Below, one piece after another: positions 33,857 to 42,049 of a DNA stretch of 64,000 bases. This DNA is from Flavobacteriaceae bacterium. Lineage in GTDB: Bacteria; Bacteroidota; Bacteroidia; Flavobacteriales; Flavobacteriaceae. The number at the start of each line of letters is the position of its first letter. Positions within the stretch are counted from its first letter, which is position 1. Under the pieces are notes generated by a model. The model made no database searches. It saw nothing but the letters and a program-made list of their open reading frames with translations, and was not told the origin of the DNA. The DNA is taken from the NCBI GenBank assembly GCA_013003555.1, contig JABDIV010000013.1, positions 1 to 64,000 on the forward strand, given 5' to 3'. The translations under genes and the position numbers were made by a program.

Positions 33857-36613
33857 CTAACGTTGATTATTTTTTGATTTATCAAATACGTAGTCAATGA
33901 CCTGCTGATGTCGCCGCTTTGACCGGATTGAACTGCCAGCCGCCGGTGCACTATATGTACGTCTTGTAGCTGCCCGGAATGTTCTGGCCTCATCCAGATG
34001 CATCAATAAATAGCTATAGGCTCCCATATTTCTGGGCTCCTCCTGTGCCCAAACAATGTCATTGGCATTCTGATATTTGGTGAGCAGTGACCGAATGTCA
34101 TCAACCGGCAGAGGAAATAATTGTTCGATCCGAACCAGGGCCACATCTTTACGCTCAAGTCTCTCACGCTCTTCGAACAGGTCGTAATAAAACTTGCCCG
34201 TTACAAATACAACCGATTTAATCGCCTCAGGGTTTTGGGTCTCATCATCGATGATCATTTTAAAACTTCCGTTGGCAAACTCGTCTGCCGTTGACAAAAC
34301 ACGCGGATGACGCAACAGGCTTTTCGGCGTGAAAACTATAAGTGGTTTCCTATACTTTAATTTCATTTGGCGCCTTAGCAGATGAAACATATTTGCGGGT
34401 GTGGTACAATCGGCAACGAACATATTATCCTTCGCGCACAGTTGCAGATATCGTTCCATACGGGCAGAGCTATGTTCAGCACCCTGACCTTCATAACCGT
34501 GTGGTAACAGCATGACCAGGCCGTTTTGAGTTTTCCATTTATCTTCTCCTGATGAAATATACTGGTCCATCATTATTTGTGCACCATTGCTAAAATCACC
34601 AAACTGGGCTTCCCAAATCGTTAGGGTATCGGGGCTTGCCATGGCATAACCATAATCAAATCCAACAACTCCATATTCTGAGAGAAGGGAATTATAAATA
34701 TTGAATTCACCTTGTCCTTCCGAAATATTATTATGCAAGATGACTTCCTCCTCGCTATCTTCTACTTTAACCACAGCGTGGCGATGTGAAAATGTGCCTC
34801 GTTCAACATCCTGGCCGGAAATCCTCACATTATAGCCTTCCTCTAAAAGACTGCCATAAGCCAAATGTTCAGCCATAGCCCAATCGAGTTTATCTTCGTC
34901 GAACATCTGCCGTCGTGACTTTATGAGCTTTTCGATCTTCCGAATAAACTTCTTGTCGGAAGGGAGGGTAGATAACACGTCCGTTAGACGGGAGAGTTTA
35001 TTTTTTGGATAAGACGTGTCTACCGGTTTCATCATTTCTTCAGAATCGGCCGTTATGTAGTCGGTCCATTCCTCTGCCATGAATTCGGTTATTACCGTTT
35101 TTGATTCTTTCCTGGAATCTTCTAGTTCTTCCTCAAGTGACGATTTGTAATCTTGCTCAAGTTTTTGAATATAGCCTGAATCTATAATGCCTTCATCGAT
35201 AAGTTTTTGAGCATAGATATCCCGGGGGTTATTATGCTTAGCAATAATTTTATATAGAATTGGCTGTGTAAATCTAGGTTCATCTCCCTCGTTATGCCCA
35301 TACTTTCTGTAACCCAGTAAATCGATAAAAACGTCTCTTTTAAATCGCATTCTAAAATCGAGGGCAAGAATGGTAGCATGCACAACCGCCTCAACGTCAT
35401 CGGCATTAACATGCATAACCGGAGATAGGGTGACTTTGCCAACATCTGTACAGTACGTACTCGATCTGGCATCTAAATAATTCGTTGTAAATCCGATCTG
35501 ATTATTAACCACGATATGAATGGTGCCGTTGGTTTTATAGCCATCCAATTTTGCCATTTGTACCACTTCATAAACAATTCCTTGTCCGGCAATGGCTGCA
35601 TCGCCATGAACAACAATAGGCAAAACTTCAGACGCATTATCAACGTGGTTCTTATCCTGCTTAGCACGCGATATTCCTTCAACTATCGAGCCCACTGTTT
35701 CCAAATGAGAGGGATTGGGAGCAATGCTCAAATTAATCTTTTTACCGCTGTCGGTCTCGCGGTCACTGGTCCATCCCAAATGGTACTTGACATCACCGTC
35801 AAAAACCTCCTGCTCATAGTCTTTTCCATCAAATTCGCTGAAAATATCCTTAGCTGATTTCCCGAAAATATTTGTTAGGGTATTTAAACGCCCGCGGTGT
35901 GCCATCCCCATAACGAATTCGGTAACGCCATAATCGGCCGCTTTTTGAATAACCACGTCAAGTGCAGGTATCAATGATTCACCCCCTTCAAGGGAGAATC
36001 GTTTCTGTCCGACATATTTGGTGTGTAAAAACGTCTCGAAAGTGACCGCCTTATTAAGTTTATTCAGAATATGTTTTTTTATTTCCGGTGAGAATTCGGG
36101 GTGATTATCATTTTTATTTAGCCTGTTTTGGATCCAGTCAATCTCTTCCGGCTGACGAATATACATGTATTCAACACCTATCGAATCGCAATAAATCGCT
36201 TCTAAGTGTTTCCGAATCTCCCGAAGGGTTTGAGGTCCTAAATCGAGGATCTCACCGGCATTGAAGATCGTGTCAAGATCGTTTTCCGAAAGTCCGAAAT
36301 TAGTGATATCAAGGGTCGGGGCGTATTGTCTTCGCTGACGTACAGGATTGGTTTTTGTAAACAGGTGTCCTCTTGTCCGGTAGCCGTCAATGAGCTTGAC
36401 TACCTGGAATTCTTTATGGAGGTGTTCCGGAATTTGCATGCTCACCCCTTCTATAAGTTCACCATTCACACCATAATTTTCAGAGCCAAAATCATAGCCC
36501 TGAAAAAAGGCACGCCAACTGGGTTCAACTGAATCAGGATCCTCCAAATACCGATCATACAGTTCGGCAAAATAGGTGGTGTGTGCCGCGTTCAGAAAAG
36601 AATACTTATCCAT
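33857..36613 (-). CDS. sucA: 2-oxoglutarate dehydrogenase E1 component
   Basis: A 918-aa thiamine-diphosphate enzyme that decarboxylates 2-oxoglutarate. It has the typical E1o N-terminus (FLNAAHTTYFAELYDRYLED, then PSWRAFFQGYDFG), the active-site segment GMAHRGRLNTL, the TPP-binding region around VHGDAAIAGQGIVYE...NNQIGFTT, and the transketolase-like C-terminal half (HGYEGQGAEHSSARMERYLQ). Length is normal. It is first in the operon with sucB and has a well-formed promoter. Confidence 0.98.
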   Translation of the reverse strand: MDKYSFLNAAHTTYFAELYDRYLEDPDSVEPSWRAFFQGYDFGSENYGVNGELIEGVSMQIPEHLHKEFQVVKLIDGYRTRGHLFTKTNPVRQRRQYAPTLDITNFGLSENDLDTIFNAGEILDLGPQTLREIRKHLEAIYCDSIGVEYMYIRQPEEIDWIQNRLNKNDNHPEFSPEIKKHILNKLNKAVTFETFLHTKYVGQKRFSLEGGESLIPALDVVIQKAADYGVTEFVMGMAHRGRLNTLTNIFGKSAKDIFSEFDGKDYEQEVFDGDVKYHLGWTSDRETDSGKKINLSIAPNPSHLETVGSIVEGISRAKQDKNHVDNASEVLPIVVHGDAAIAGQGIVYEVVQMAKLDGYKTNGTIHIVVNNQIGFTTNYLDARSSTYCTDVGKVTLSPVMHVNADDVEAVVHATILALDFRMRFKRDVFIDLLGYRKYGHNEGDEPRFTQPILYKIIAKHNNPRDIYAQKLIDEGIIDSGYIQKLEQDYKSSLEEELEDSRKESKTVITEFMAEEWTDYITADSEEMMKPVDTSYPKNKLSRLTDVLSTLPSDKKFIRKIEKLIKSRRQMFDEDKLDWAMAEHLAYGSLLEEGYNVRISGQDVERGTFSHRHAVVKVEDSEEEVILHNNISEGQGEFNIYNSLLSEYGVVGFDYGYAMASPDTLTIWEAQFGDFSNGAQIMMDQYISSGEDKWKTQNGLVMLLPHGYEGQGAEHSSARMERYLQLCAKDNMFVADCTTPANMFHLLRRQMKLKYRKPLIVFTPKSLLRHPRVLSTADEFANGSFKMIIDDETQNPEAIKSVVFVTGKFYYDLFEERERLERKDVALVRIEQLFPLPVDDIRSLLTKYQNANDIVWAQEEPRNMGAYSYLLMHLDEARTFRAATRRTYSAPAAGSSIRSKRRHQQVIDYVFDKSKNNQR

Positions 36614-36652
36614 CGTGAGATCCTATCGTAATCGTTTTGAAAAAATTATCTA

Positions 36653-36681
36653 CAAAAATACAACTTTTGGTATAATTCAAA
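36653..36681 (-). promoter_or_regulatory. Promoter of sucA-sucB
   Basis: On the minus strand, TTTG (plus 36678-36681) and TATTTTTG (plus 36653-36660) are separated by 17 bp, a good Bacteroidota promoter about 40 bp upstream of the sucA ATG. Confidence 0.7.
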
Positions 36682-36691
36682 CCCCTTTTAG

Positions 36692-36699
36692 TATATTTA
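36692..36699 (+). promoter_or_regulatory. -7-like box for the 181-aa barrel protein gene
   Basis: TATATTTA is one mismatch from TAnnTTTG; TTTG at 36666-36669 lies 22 bp upstream. It is 31 bp before the ATG and overlaps the divergent sucA promoter. Confidence 0.4.
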
Positions 36700-36730
36700 T
36701 GAAATCATCAAAAAACTCTAATTAATTACT

Positions 36731-37276
36731 ATGATTACGTCTCTATTAAAAATAAGGAAACCCCTTATAATGCTTTCTTTTTTGTGCTTGATGTCAAATT
36801 CGTTAAGCGCTCAAATACAAAATGAAAACAACTCCTCAAACTTCTGGAATAATGTTCGTTATGGTGGTGGTATAGGTTTGAGTTTTGGCAATGGTTTTTT
36901 CAGTGGTACACTAGCTCCTGTAGCAATTTATCAGGTAAACCCGGTGTTCGCGACTGGCCTGGGCTTAAATTTCACTTACAATACGCGGAAAGATGTTTAC
37001 AAATCGACCATTTTCGGGGGAAGTATTTTAACCCTGTTTAATCCGATTCCTCAAATACAGTTATCTGCCGAATTTGAAGAACTCAACGTCAACAGGAATT
37101 TCAACGAGCAGTTTGTAACCAATCCCGATGACAATTATTGGTATTCAGCTCTCTTTCTGGGTGCTGGCTATCGAACCGGAAATGTCATTTTTGGCATTCG
37201 CTATGATGTGCTTTACGATGAAGAAAAGAGCATCTATGCCGAACCATGGATTCCTTTTATCAGGGTCTTTTTTTAA
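36731..37276 (+). CDS. Small outer-membrane beta-barrel protein divergent from sucA
   Basis: A 181-aa protein with a signal peptide (cleavage near residue 27, SLSAQ), then glycine- and aromatic-rich strands (VRYGGGIGLSFGNGFFSGTL, LGLNFTYN, ALFLGAGYRTGNVIFGIRYD) ending in PWIPFIRVFF, typical of a small outer-membrane barrel. Homologues near sucA have been labelled 'alpha-ketoglutarate decarboxylase' by neighbour transfer, which the sequence does not support: it is a barrel with no TPP motif. It is convergent with the Rrf2 regulator gene, two bases apart. Confidence 0.75.
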   Translation: MITSLLKIRKPLIMLSFLCLMSNSLSAQIQNENNSSNFWNNVRYGGGIGLSFGNGFFSGTLAPVAIYQVNPVFATGLGLNFTYNTRKDVYKSTIFGGSILTLFNPIPQIQLSAEFEELNVNRNFNEQFVTNPDDNYWYSALFLGAGYRTGNVIFGIRYDVLYDEEKSIYAEPWIPFIRVFF

Positions 37277-37278
37277 TT

Positions 37279-37713
37279 TTAATCAAGACTGAAATAGCGA
37301 TTTACTGATTCATATTTTTCTGTAAACGAATCGATTGTTTCCTCACTTAAATACGTTATCAAATTTGATTTTTCGGGGTAAACAACATGATGAAGTGGGC
37401 ATGGCCGATCGGTATTACATTTCTCCAGATCCAGTAAACATGCATGAATGCGTTCCTCGCCGTCAATAGCCTTTACAACATCCATTAAGGTGTTTTCCTT
37501 GTTGATCTTTGTTAAATAAAAACCTCCTTTTGGGCCTTTATGAGACGAGATTAATTGTTGCCGCGATAATTCCTGAAGCAATTTCGAAACGTATGGTAAT
37601 GGAGCCCTAACCGGTTCGGCAAGATCTTTAGCTACAATTTTATTGCTTTCGCTTGAGTGAATTGCTAAATATAAGACAGCCTTAATGGCATATTTTGATG
37701 AAGTAGAAATCAT
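37279..37713 (-). CDS. Rrf2-family transcriptional regulator, probable Fe-S sensor
   Basis: A 144-aa winged-helix regulator (MISTSSKYAIKAVLYLA N-terminus; DLAEPVRAPLPYVSKLLQEL recognition region; GPKGGFYL wing). Three Cys at 92, 99 and 105 (HACLLDLEKC and DRPC) have nearly the spacing of IscR and NsrR cluster ligands, so it probably binds an Fe-S cluster and senses NO or oxygen/redox. It is divergent from the nos cluster across 118 bp and is the obvious candidate regulator. Which signal it senses cannot be read from sequence. Confidence 0.88.
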   Translation of the reverse strand: MISTSSKYAIKAVLYLAIHSSESNKIVAKDLAEPVRAPLPYVSKLLQELSRQQLISSHKGPKGGFYLTKINKENTLMDVVKAIDGEERIHACLLDLEKCNTDRPCPLHHVVYPEKSNLITYLSEETIDSFTEKYESVNRYFSLD

Positions 37714-37763
37714 ACTTCAAAGATAAAATGTTTTTATTTAATATTTTAAGACCTTTTTATCTT

Positions 37764-37785
37764 AAATATGATTTATATCATATTT
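37764..37785. promoter_or_regulatory. 22-bp perfect palindrome upstream of the nos cluster (FNR/CRP- or NsrR-type operator)
   Basis: Arms AAATATGAT and ATCATATTT flank TTAT. The core TGAT-N4-ATCA matches FNR/CRP-family sites, and the AT-rich outer arms also resemble Rrf2/NsrR operators. It is centred about 41 bp upstream of a start predicted from the -7-like TAATTTTA at 37804-37811, the classical activator position. It lies midway between the divergent Rrf2 and cytochrome c genes. Confidence 0.6.
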
Positions 37786-37831
37786 TATGACTATGTCCAA
37801 TGTTAATTTTATCGAAGTTAAATAAGGAATA

Positions 37832-38335
37832 ATGAATTCAACACTAAAACGTATTACCCTATTTCTGGGGTTACTGATCTTTGGATGCGGTGGAAATGAA
37901 ACCCAGAAAGAAGAAAAAGGCTCAGTCAAACTAAAAAAACAGAATACAGAAGTCAAGACTCCTGATAAACCTAACGTCCTGGCCTCTGCTACCATCGACC
38001 TGAAAAATAAGGGCGTTGGCCCTGTTAAATCTTTAGTTCTGCCAGCTGAAATCGACCAGGAAATGGTAACGCAAGGCAAAGATGTATTCACTAAAATGTG
38101 CACTGCATGCCATCGCGAAGACAAGAAATTTATCGGTCCCCCTCCAACTGGGATTACAGAACGTCGAACGCCCGAATGGATCATGAATATGATACTTGAT
38201 CCCGAAGGGATGACAAGAAACGACCCATTAGCCAGGGCCCTTCTCATCGAGTTTAACGGATCACCCATGGCTAATCAGGGCCTAACCGAAGAGGATGCCC
38301 GTGCTGTACTCGAATATTTTAGAACATTAAAATAA
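37832..38335 (+). CDS. Cytochrome c lipoprotein of the nos cluster
   Basis: A 167-aa protein with a lipobox (LLIFGC, Cys19) and one class I haem-binding motif CTACH (Cys90, Cys93, His94); a likely distal Met ligand lies in GSPMANQG. A charged linker (about 20-60) tethers the domain to the membrane. As first gene of the cluster, 6 bp before the fasciclin gene, it is a plausible electron donor to NosZ. The direct donor role is inferred from position. Confidence 0.88.
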   Translation: MNSTLKRITLFLGLLIFGCGGNETQKEEKGSVKLKKQNTEVKTPDKPNVLASATIDLKNKGVGPVKSLVLPAEIDQEMVTQGKDVFTKMCTACHREDKKFIGPPPTGITERRTPEWIMNMILDPEGMTRNDPLARALLIEFNGSPMANQGLTEEDARAVLEYFRTLK

Positions 38336-38341
38336 ATTCCA

Positions 38342-38908
38342 ATGAAAACAAATCTCAAATGGGTAATTGGCTTATTTGTCATTATGCTCTTTATCGGGTG
38401 TAAAAATGAGGCTGAAACTCAAAATCAATCTAATGAAACATCTTCCGAACAGGAAGAGAAAAAGACAGGACAGGCCTTTATTGAAGACGATGAGGCTAAA
38501 CCAAATGTCCTTCAAATTGCAATAGGGTCTGAAGACCATTCAACCCTGGTGGCCGCTGTTCAGGCAGCTGAATTAGAAAATGTCCTTGTAAATGCCGGAC
38601 CTTTGATGGTGTTTGCGCCAACGAATGATGCATTTGATGCACTACCGGAAGGAACGGTTGACAATCTTTTAAAGCCGGAGAACAAAGATCAATTAGCTCA
38701 CATTCTTAAACATCATGTCACCCCGGGAAATTATACTAAAGATTTTCTCAAAAAATTCAAAAAACTAGGACAGGCCAGTAACGGCTACGTAACTGTTGAA
38801 GTGAAGGGCGATGATGTATTTGTAGGAGGAGCAAAAATCCTTGCAAGCGTACCTGCAGGTAACGGTATTGTTCACGTAGTTGACAAAGTTATTTTACCAG
38901 AAAATTAA
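38342..38908 (+). CDS. Fasciclin (FAS1) domain lipoprotein
   Basis: A 188-aa protein with a lipobox (MLFIGC, Cys20), an acidic/Gln-rich linker (about 21-55) and one FAS1 domain (about 60-188), with H1 motif GPLMVFAPTNDAFDALPEGT and H2-like GNGIVHVVDKVI. FAS1 domains mediate adhesion or protein contacts. In Bacteroidota nos clusters a FAS1 protein is, to my recollection, a recurrent member, but its role is not defined. It lies 20 bp before nosZ. Confidence 0.88.
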   Translation: MKTNLKWVIGLFVIMLFIGCKNEAETQNQSNETSSEQEEKKTGQAFIEDDEAKPNVLQIAIGSEDHSTLVAAVQAAELENVLVNAGPLMVFAPTNDAFDALPEGTVDNLLKPENKDQLAHILKHHVTPGNYTKDFLKKFKKLGQASNGYVTVEVKGDDVFVGGAKILASVPAGNGIVHVVDKVILPEN

Positions 38909-38928
38909 ACACGATTAAAACCAATACA

Positions 38929-40884
38929 ATGAAACATATTCTCACAAGATTCTTCGGAATCATTTTTGCAGTCCTGCTAATCAGTGGCTGTAATAACACA
39001 AACTCACAAAAAAACGGAGCTTTAGGGTCTAGTGCTGCTGAAAAAGTTTATGTAGCACCAGGTGAACAAGATGAATTCTATGCTTTTCTGTCGGGAGGCT
39101 ATAGTGGCAATCTAACAGTTTATGGATTGCCTTCGGGAAGGATGTTTAAAGAAATCCCCGTGTTCTCTCAATTTCCGACCTCTGGCTATGGTTATTCAGA
39201 AGAAACAAAACCATTGCTAAATACATCCTTTGGTTTCATCCCCTGGGATGATTTACACCACCCTGATATTTCACAAACAAATGGTGAATTGGATGGCCGC
39301 TGGGTTTTTGTAAACGGAAATAATACACCCCGTATTGCAAGAATTGACCTTTCTACTTTTGAAACTGCTGAAATCATTGAAGTACCAAATACAGCCGGTA
39401 ACCACAGTTCATCTTATGTGACTGAAAACACGGAGTATGTGGTGGCCGGAACCAGATTTGCTGTTCCAGTTCCTCAAAGGGATATGTCTATAAAAGACAA
39501 AAAAGGAAACTTTAAAGGTGCCCTAACTTTTTATAAAGTGAATTCTGAAACCGGCAGAATGAGCCTTGCCTTCCAAGTTTTGATGCCAGGTTTTGATTAC
39601 GATAAAGCCCACCCTGGACGAGGCAACTCCCACGGTTGGTTTTTCTTTACAACCTATAATACTGAGGAAGCAAATACATTATTAGAAGTGAATGCTTCAC
39701 AAAATGATAAAGACTTCATAGCTGCTGTAAATTGGAAAAAAATTGAGGAGTTCGTGGCAAACGGTGGCGGCACCAAAATGCCAACCTCATATATGCATAA
39801 TGTTTATGATGAGGAAACACATACCGCAACCTCGACTGCCATCACTGAAGTATTGACCGTAGATCCTGCTGAGGTGGCTGGCGCGGTTTATTTCTTACCT
39901 ACTCCAAAATCACCCCATGGTTGCGATGTCGATCCAACCGGTGAATACATTGTGGGTAGCGGTAAATTGTCTGCTGATGTTACTGTGCATTCATTTACAA
40001 AAATGATGGACGCCATCGAAAATGAAAAATTTAGTGCTGATGCCTATGGTATTCCTGTTTTGGATTTTGAAGCAATTAATGCAGGCAGCGTGAAAAGTGG
40101 TGGTTTAGGCCCATTACATACCGAATTCGATGCAAATGGTAATGCTTATACAACCTTCTTTATTTCTTCCGAAGTCGTTAAATGGAAACTTGGTACCTGG
40201 GAAGTGATTGATAGAAAATCAACTTACTATTCGGTAGGTCACTTAATGATTCCTGGTGGTAACTCCCGAAAACCTTTTGGCAAGTATGTTGTAGCAATGA
40301 ATAAAATTACTAAAGACAGATATTTACCCACTGGGCCAGAATTAGAGCATTCTGCACAGCTTTATGATATTTCTGGTGAAAAAATGGTCCTGTTATCAGA
40401 TTGGCCTACCCACGGAGAACCACATTACGCTGCCGGTTGTCCTGCAGAATTACTAGCACCAAAATCAAAAAAAATATATAAGCTAGAAGAAAATAAACAT
40501 AAATATGTAACTCCTACTCCGGCCGATGCCAGAATAGAGCGAAATGGCAACGAAGTACATATTTATATGGCCATGATCAGAAGTCATTTTACACCAGATA
40601 ATATTGAAGGAATCAAAGTTGGTGATAAAGTATATTTTCATATTACAAATCATGAACAAGATTTTGATGTGCCTCATGGATTTGCCATCATCGGGGCCAA
40701 TAATTCAGAATTATTGATTATGCCTGGTCAAACCAAAACGTTGACTTGGGAGCCTAAAAAAGAGGGTGTTTGGCCATTTTATTGCACCGACTTCTGTTCG
40801 GCTTTGCACCAGGAGATGCAGGGTTATGTAAGGGTTTCTCCCAGAGGCTCGAACATTGCTTTAAGCTGGTCATTAGGCGAATAA
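38929..40884 (+). CDS. nosZ: Nitrous-oxide reductase, clade II type, lipoprotein-like signal
   Basis: A 651-aa copper enzyme reducing N2O to N2. A Sec signal with lipobox (LLISGC, Cys21) replaces the Tat signal of clade I. CuZ ligands are seen as His110-His111 (LHHPD), His159 (AGNHSS), and later His in KSPHGCD, GPLHTEF, SVGHLM and HGEPHY. The CuA cupredoxin domain at the C-terminus has His in VPHGFAI and the signature CTDFCSALHQEM (Cys619, Cys623, His627, Met630). The clade I DxHHxH motif reads DLHHPD here. It sits inside a complete accessory set (NosL, NosD, NosF, NosY). A hairpin follows the gene. Confidence 0.97.
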   Translation: MKHILTRFFGIIFAVLLISGCNNTNSQKNGALGSSAAEKVYVAPGEQDEFYAFLSGGYSGNLTVYGLPSGRMFKEIPVFSQFPTSGYGYSEETKPLLNTSFGFIPWDDLHHPDISQTNGELDGRWVFVNGNNTPRIARIDLSTFETAEIIEVPNTAGNHSSSYVTENTEYVVAGTRFAVPVPQRDMSIKDKKGNFKGALTFYKVNSETGRMSLAFQVLMPGFDYDKAHPGRGNSHGWFFFTTYNTEEANTLLEVNASQNDKDFIAAVNWKKIEEFVANGGGTKMPTSYMHNVYDEETHTATSTAITEVLTVDPAEVAGAVYFLPTPKSPHGCDVDPTGEYIVGSGKLSADVTVHSFTKMMDAIENEKFSADAYGIPVLDFEAINAGSVKSGGLGPLHTEFDANGNAYTTFFISSEVVKWKLGTWEVIDRKSTYYSVGHLMIPGGNSRKPFGKYVVAMNKITKDRYLPTGPELEHSAQLYDISGEKMVLLSDWPTHGEPHYAAGCPAELLAPKSKKIYKLEENKHKYVTPTPADARIERNGNEVHIYMAMIRSHFTPDNIEGIKVGDKVYFHITNHEQDFDVPHGFAIIGANNSELLIMPGQTKTLTWEPKKEGVWPFYCTDFCSALHQEMQGYVRVSPRGSNIALSWSLGE

Positions 40885-40932
40885 TGACATTTTTTTGAGG
40901 AGAATTTTGTTTTAGTGTTTATTTTCCTTGAT

Positions 40933-40962
40933 AGGCGAGGGTTGAATTCGCCCTCGCCTTTT
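40933..40962 (+). terminator. Hairpin after nosZ (partial terminator or processing site)
   Basis: A perfect 9-bp GC-rich stem AGGCGAGGG / CCCTCGCCT with a 9-nt loop is followed by only TTTTC. It lies between nosZ and the next nos gene, so it may be a leaky terminator or a 3' stabiliser that raises nosZ over the accessory genes. Confidence 0.6.
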
Positions 40963-40980
40963 CATTCCAATTATACAAAG

Positions 40981-41574
40981 ATGAAAAAAGCAAATATTAT
41001 TATGATCATCGGGGCATTGCTACCCTTAGCACTATTTATTTTTCCACTATGGAAGATTACATTGGAGGCCCCTCAATATCCCACTCCATTAGGTATGTAT
41101 ATCCATATTAATGACTTTAGCGATGTCAATCCGCATGATATTAAAAATATCAATATCATGAATCATTACGTCGGCATGAAGTACATTCCGGAAGCTATCC
41201 CTGAGTTTAAAATATTCCCTACCGGTATTATAATAACAACAATTATTGGATTGATCATCGGACTCAAAGGCAACTACAAATGGTTCCTTGGCTGGTTCAT
41301 TCTTATGGTCTCCTTAAGTTGTGCGGGGCTTTATGATTTCTATCTCTGGGAACATGATTACGGCCATGATCTGGACCCCAAGGCCATTATGAAATTCACC
41401 AATCCAGATGGTTCTGTTATGGGATTCCAACCACCTTTATTCGGTTCGAAAGATATACTCAATTTTACTGCGCATTCCTATCCGCAATTGGGTGCCTATT
41501 TCTTAGGCCTGGGTATGGCTGTATCCTTTCTGGCATTCTTTGTTGGAAAGAAAGAAAGGAAAACTGAGCAATGA
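40981..41574 (+). CDS. Membrane protein of the nos cluster (NosB-like candidate)
   Basis: A 197-aa protein with about four TM segments (about 4-24, 80-98, 103-125 and 170-190). I start it at 40981 (MKKANIIMIIGALLPL) because an upstream in-frame ATG at 40915 would put the start inside the GC-rich hairpin after nosZ. The periplasmic loop holds conserved-looking His/Met (NINIMNHYVGMKYIPEA), which could bind copper or haem. Clade II nos operons often carry a membrane protein, NosB, right after nosZ; this may be that protein, but I cannot confirm homology. nosL follows 26 bp later. Confidence 0.7.
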   Translation: MKKANIIMIIGALLPLALFIFPLWKITLEAPQYPTPLGMYIHINDFSDVNPHDIKNINIMNHYVGMKYIPEAIPEFKIFPTGIIITTIIGLIIGLKGNYKWFLGWFILMVSLSCAGLYDFYLWEHDYGHDLDPKAIMKFTNPDGSVMGFQPPLFGSKDILNFTAHSYPQLGAYFLGLGMAVSFLAFFVGKKERKTEQ

Positions 41575-41600
41575 CAGTATAGCCTTTTAAAACACTAAAA

Positions 41601-42041
41601 ATGAAAACACTAAAACAAATCTTCCTGCTTCAGTTCTTACTTGTCCTCCTGTCGTGCGAGGTGGCACCTGATCCCATTCATTATGGATCAGATTCCTGTC
41701 ATTTCTGCAGGATGACCATAGTTGATAAGATTCATGCTGCAGAAATCGTTACAAAGAAGGGTAAAATCTACAAATTCGATGCCATTGAATGCATGATTAA
41801 TTTCAGCAAAGATTTCGATGATGATACCATTGCTCTGTTTCTCTGTAATTACTATAAAGAACCTGAAATTCTAACCAATGCAGAGCAAGCTACCTTTCTT
41901 ATAAGTGAAAATATACCAAGCCCGATGGGGGCCTTTCTTACAGCTTTCATTTCCGATAAGGCGGCTAAACAAATACAAGCAGAAAAGGGGGGACAACTCT
42001 TTAATTGGACCTCGTTAAATGATCATTTAATCAAAGATTAA
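41601..42041 (+). CDS. nosL: NosL copper-binding lipoprotein
   Basis: A 146-aa lipoprotein (LVLLSC, Cys19) with the Cu(I) motif SCHFCRM (Cys33, Cys36, Met38), conserved for NosL, and the family segment FDAIECMINF. NosL delivers copper to apo-NosZ in the periplasm with the NosDFY transporter. The length is slightly shorter than proteobacterial NosL. It is eight bases before the cupin gene. Confidence 0.93.
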   Translation: MKTLKQIFLLQFLLVLLSCEVAPDPIHYGSDSCHFCRMTIVDKIHAAEIVTKKGKIYKFDAIECMINFSKDFDDDTIALFLCNYYKEPEILTNAEQATFLISENIPSPMGAFLTAFISDKAAKQIQAEKGGQLFNWTSLNDHLIKD

Positions 42042-42049
42042 CTACAAAA

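Noticed and set aside
37764-37785. Reading the palindrome as a transcription terminator.
   Set aside because: It is AT-rich with weak pairing and lies upstream of both divergent genes; an operator is more likely.
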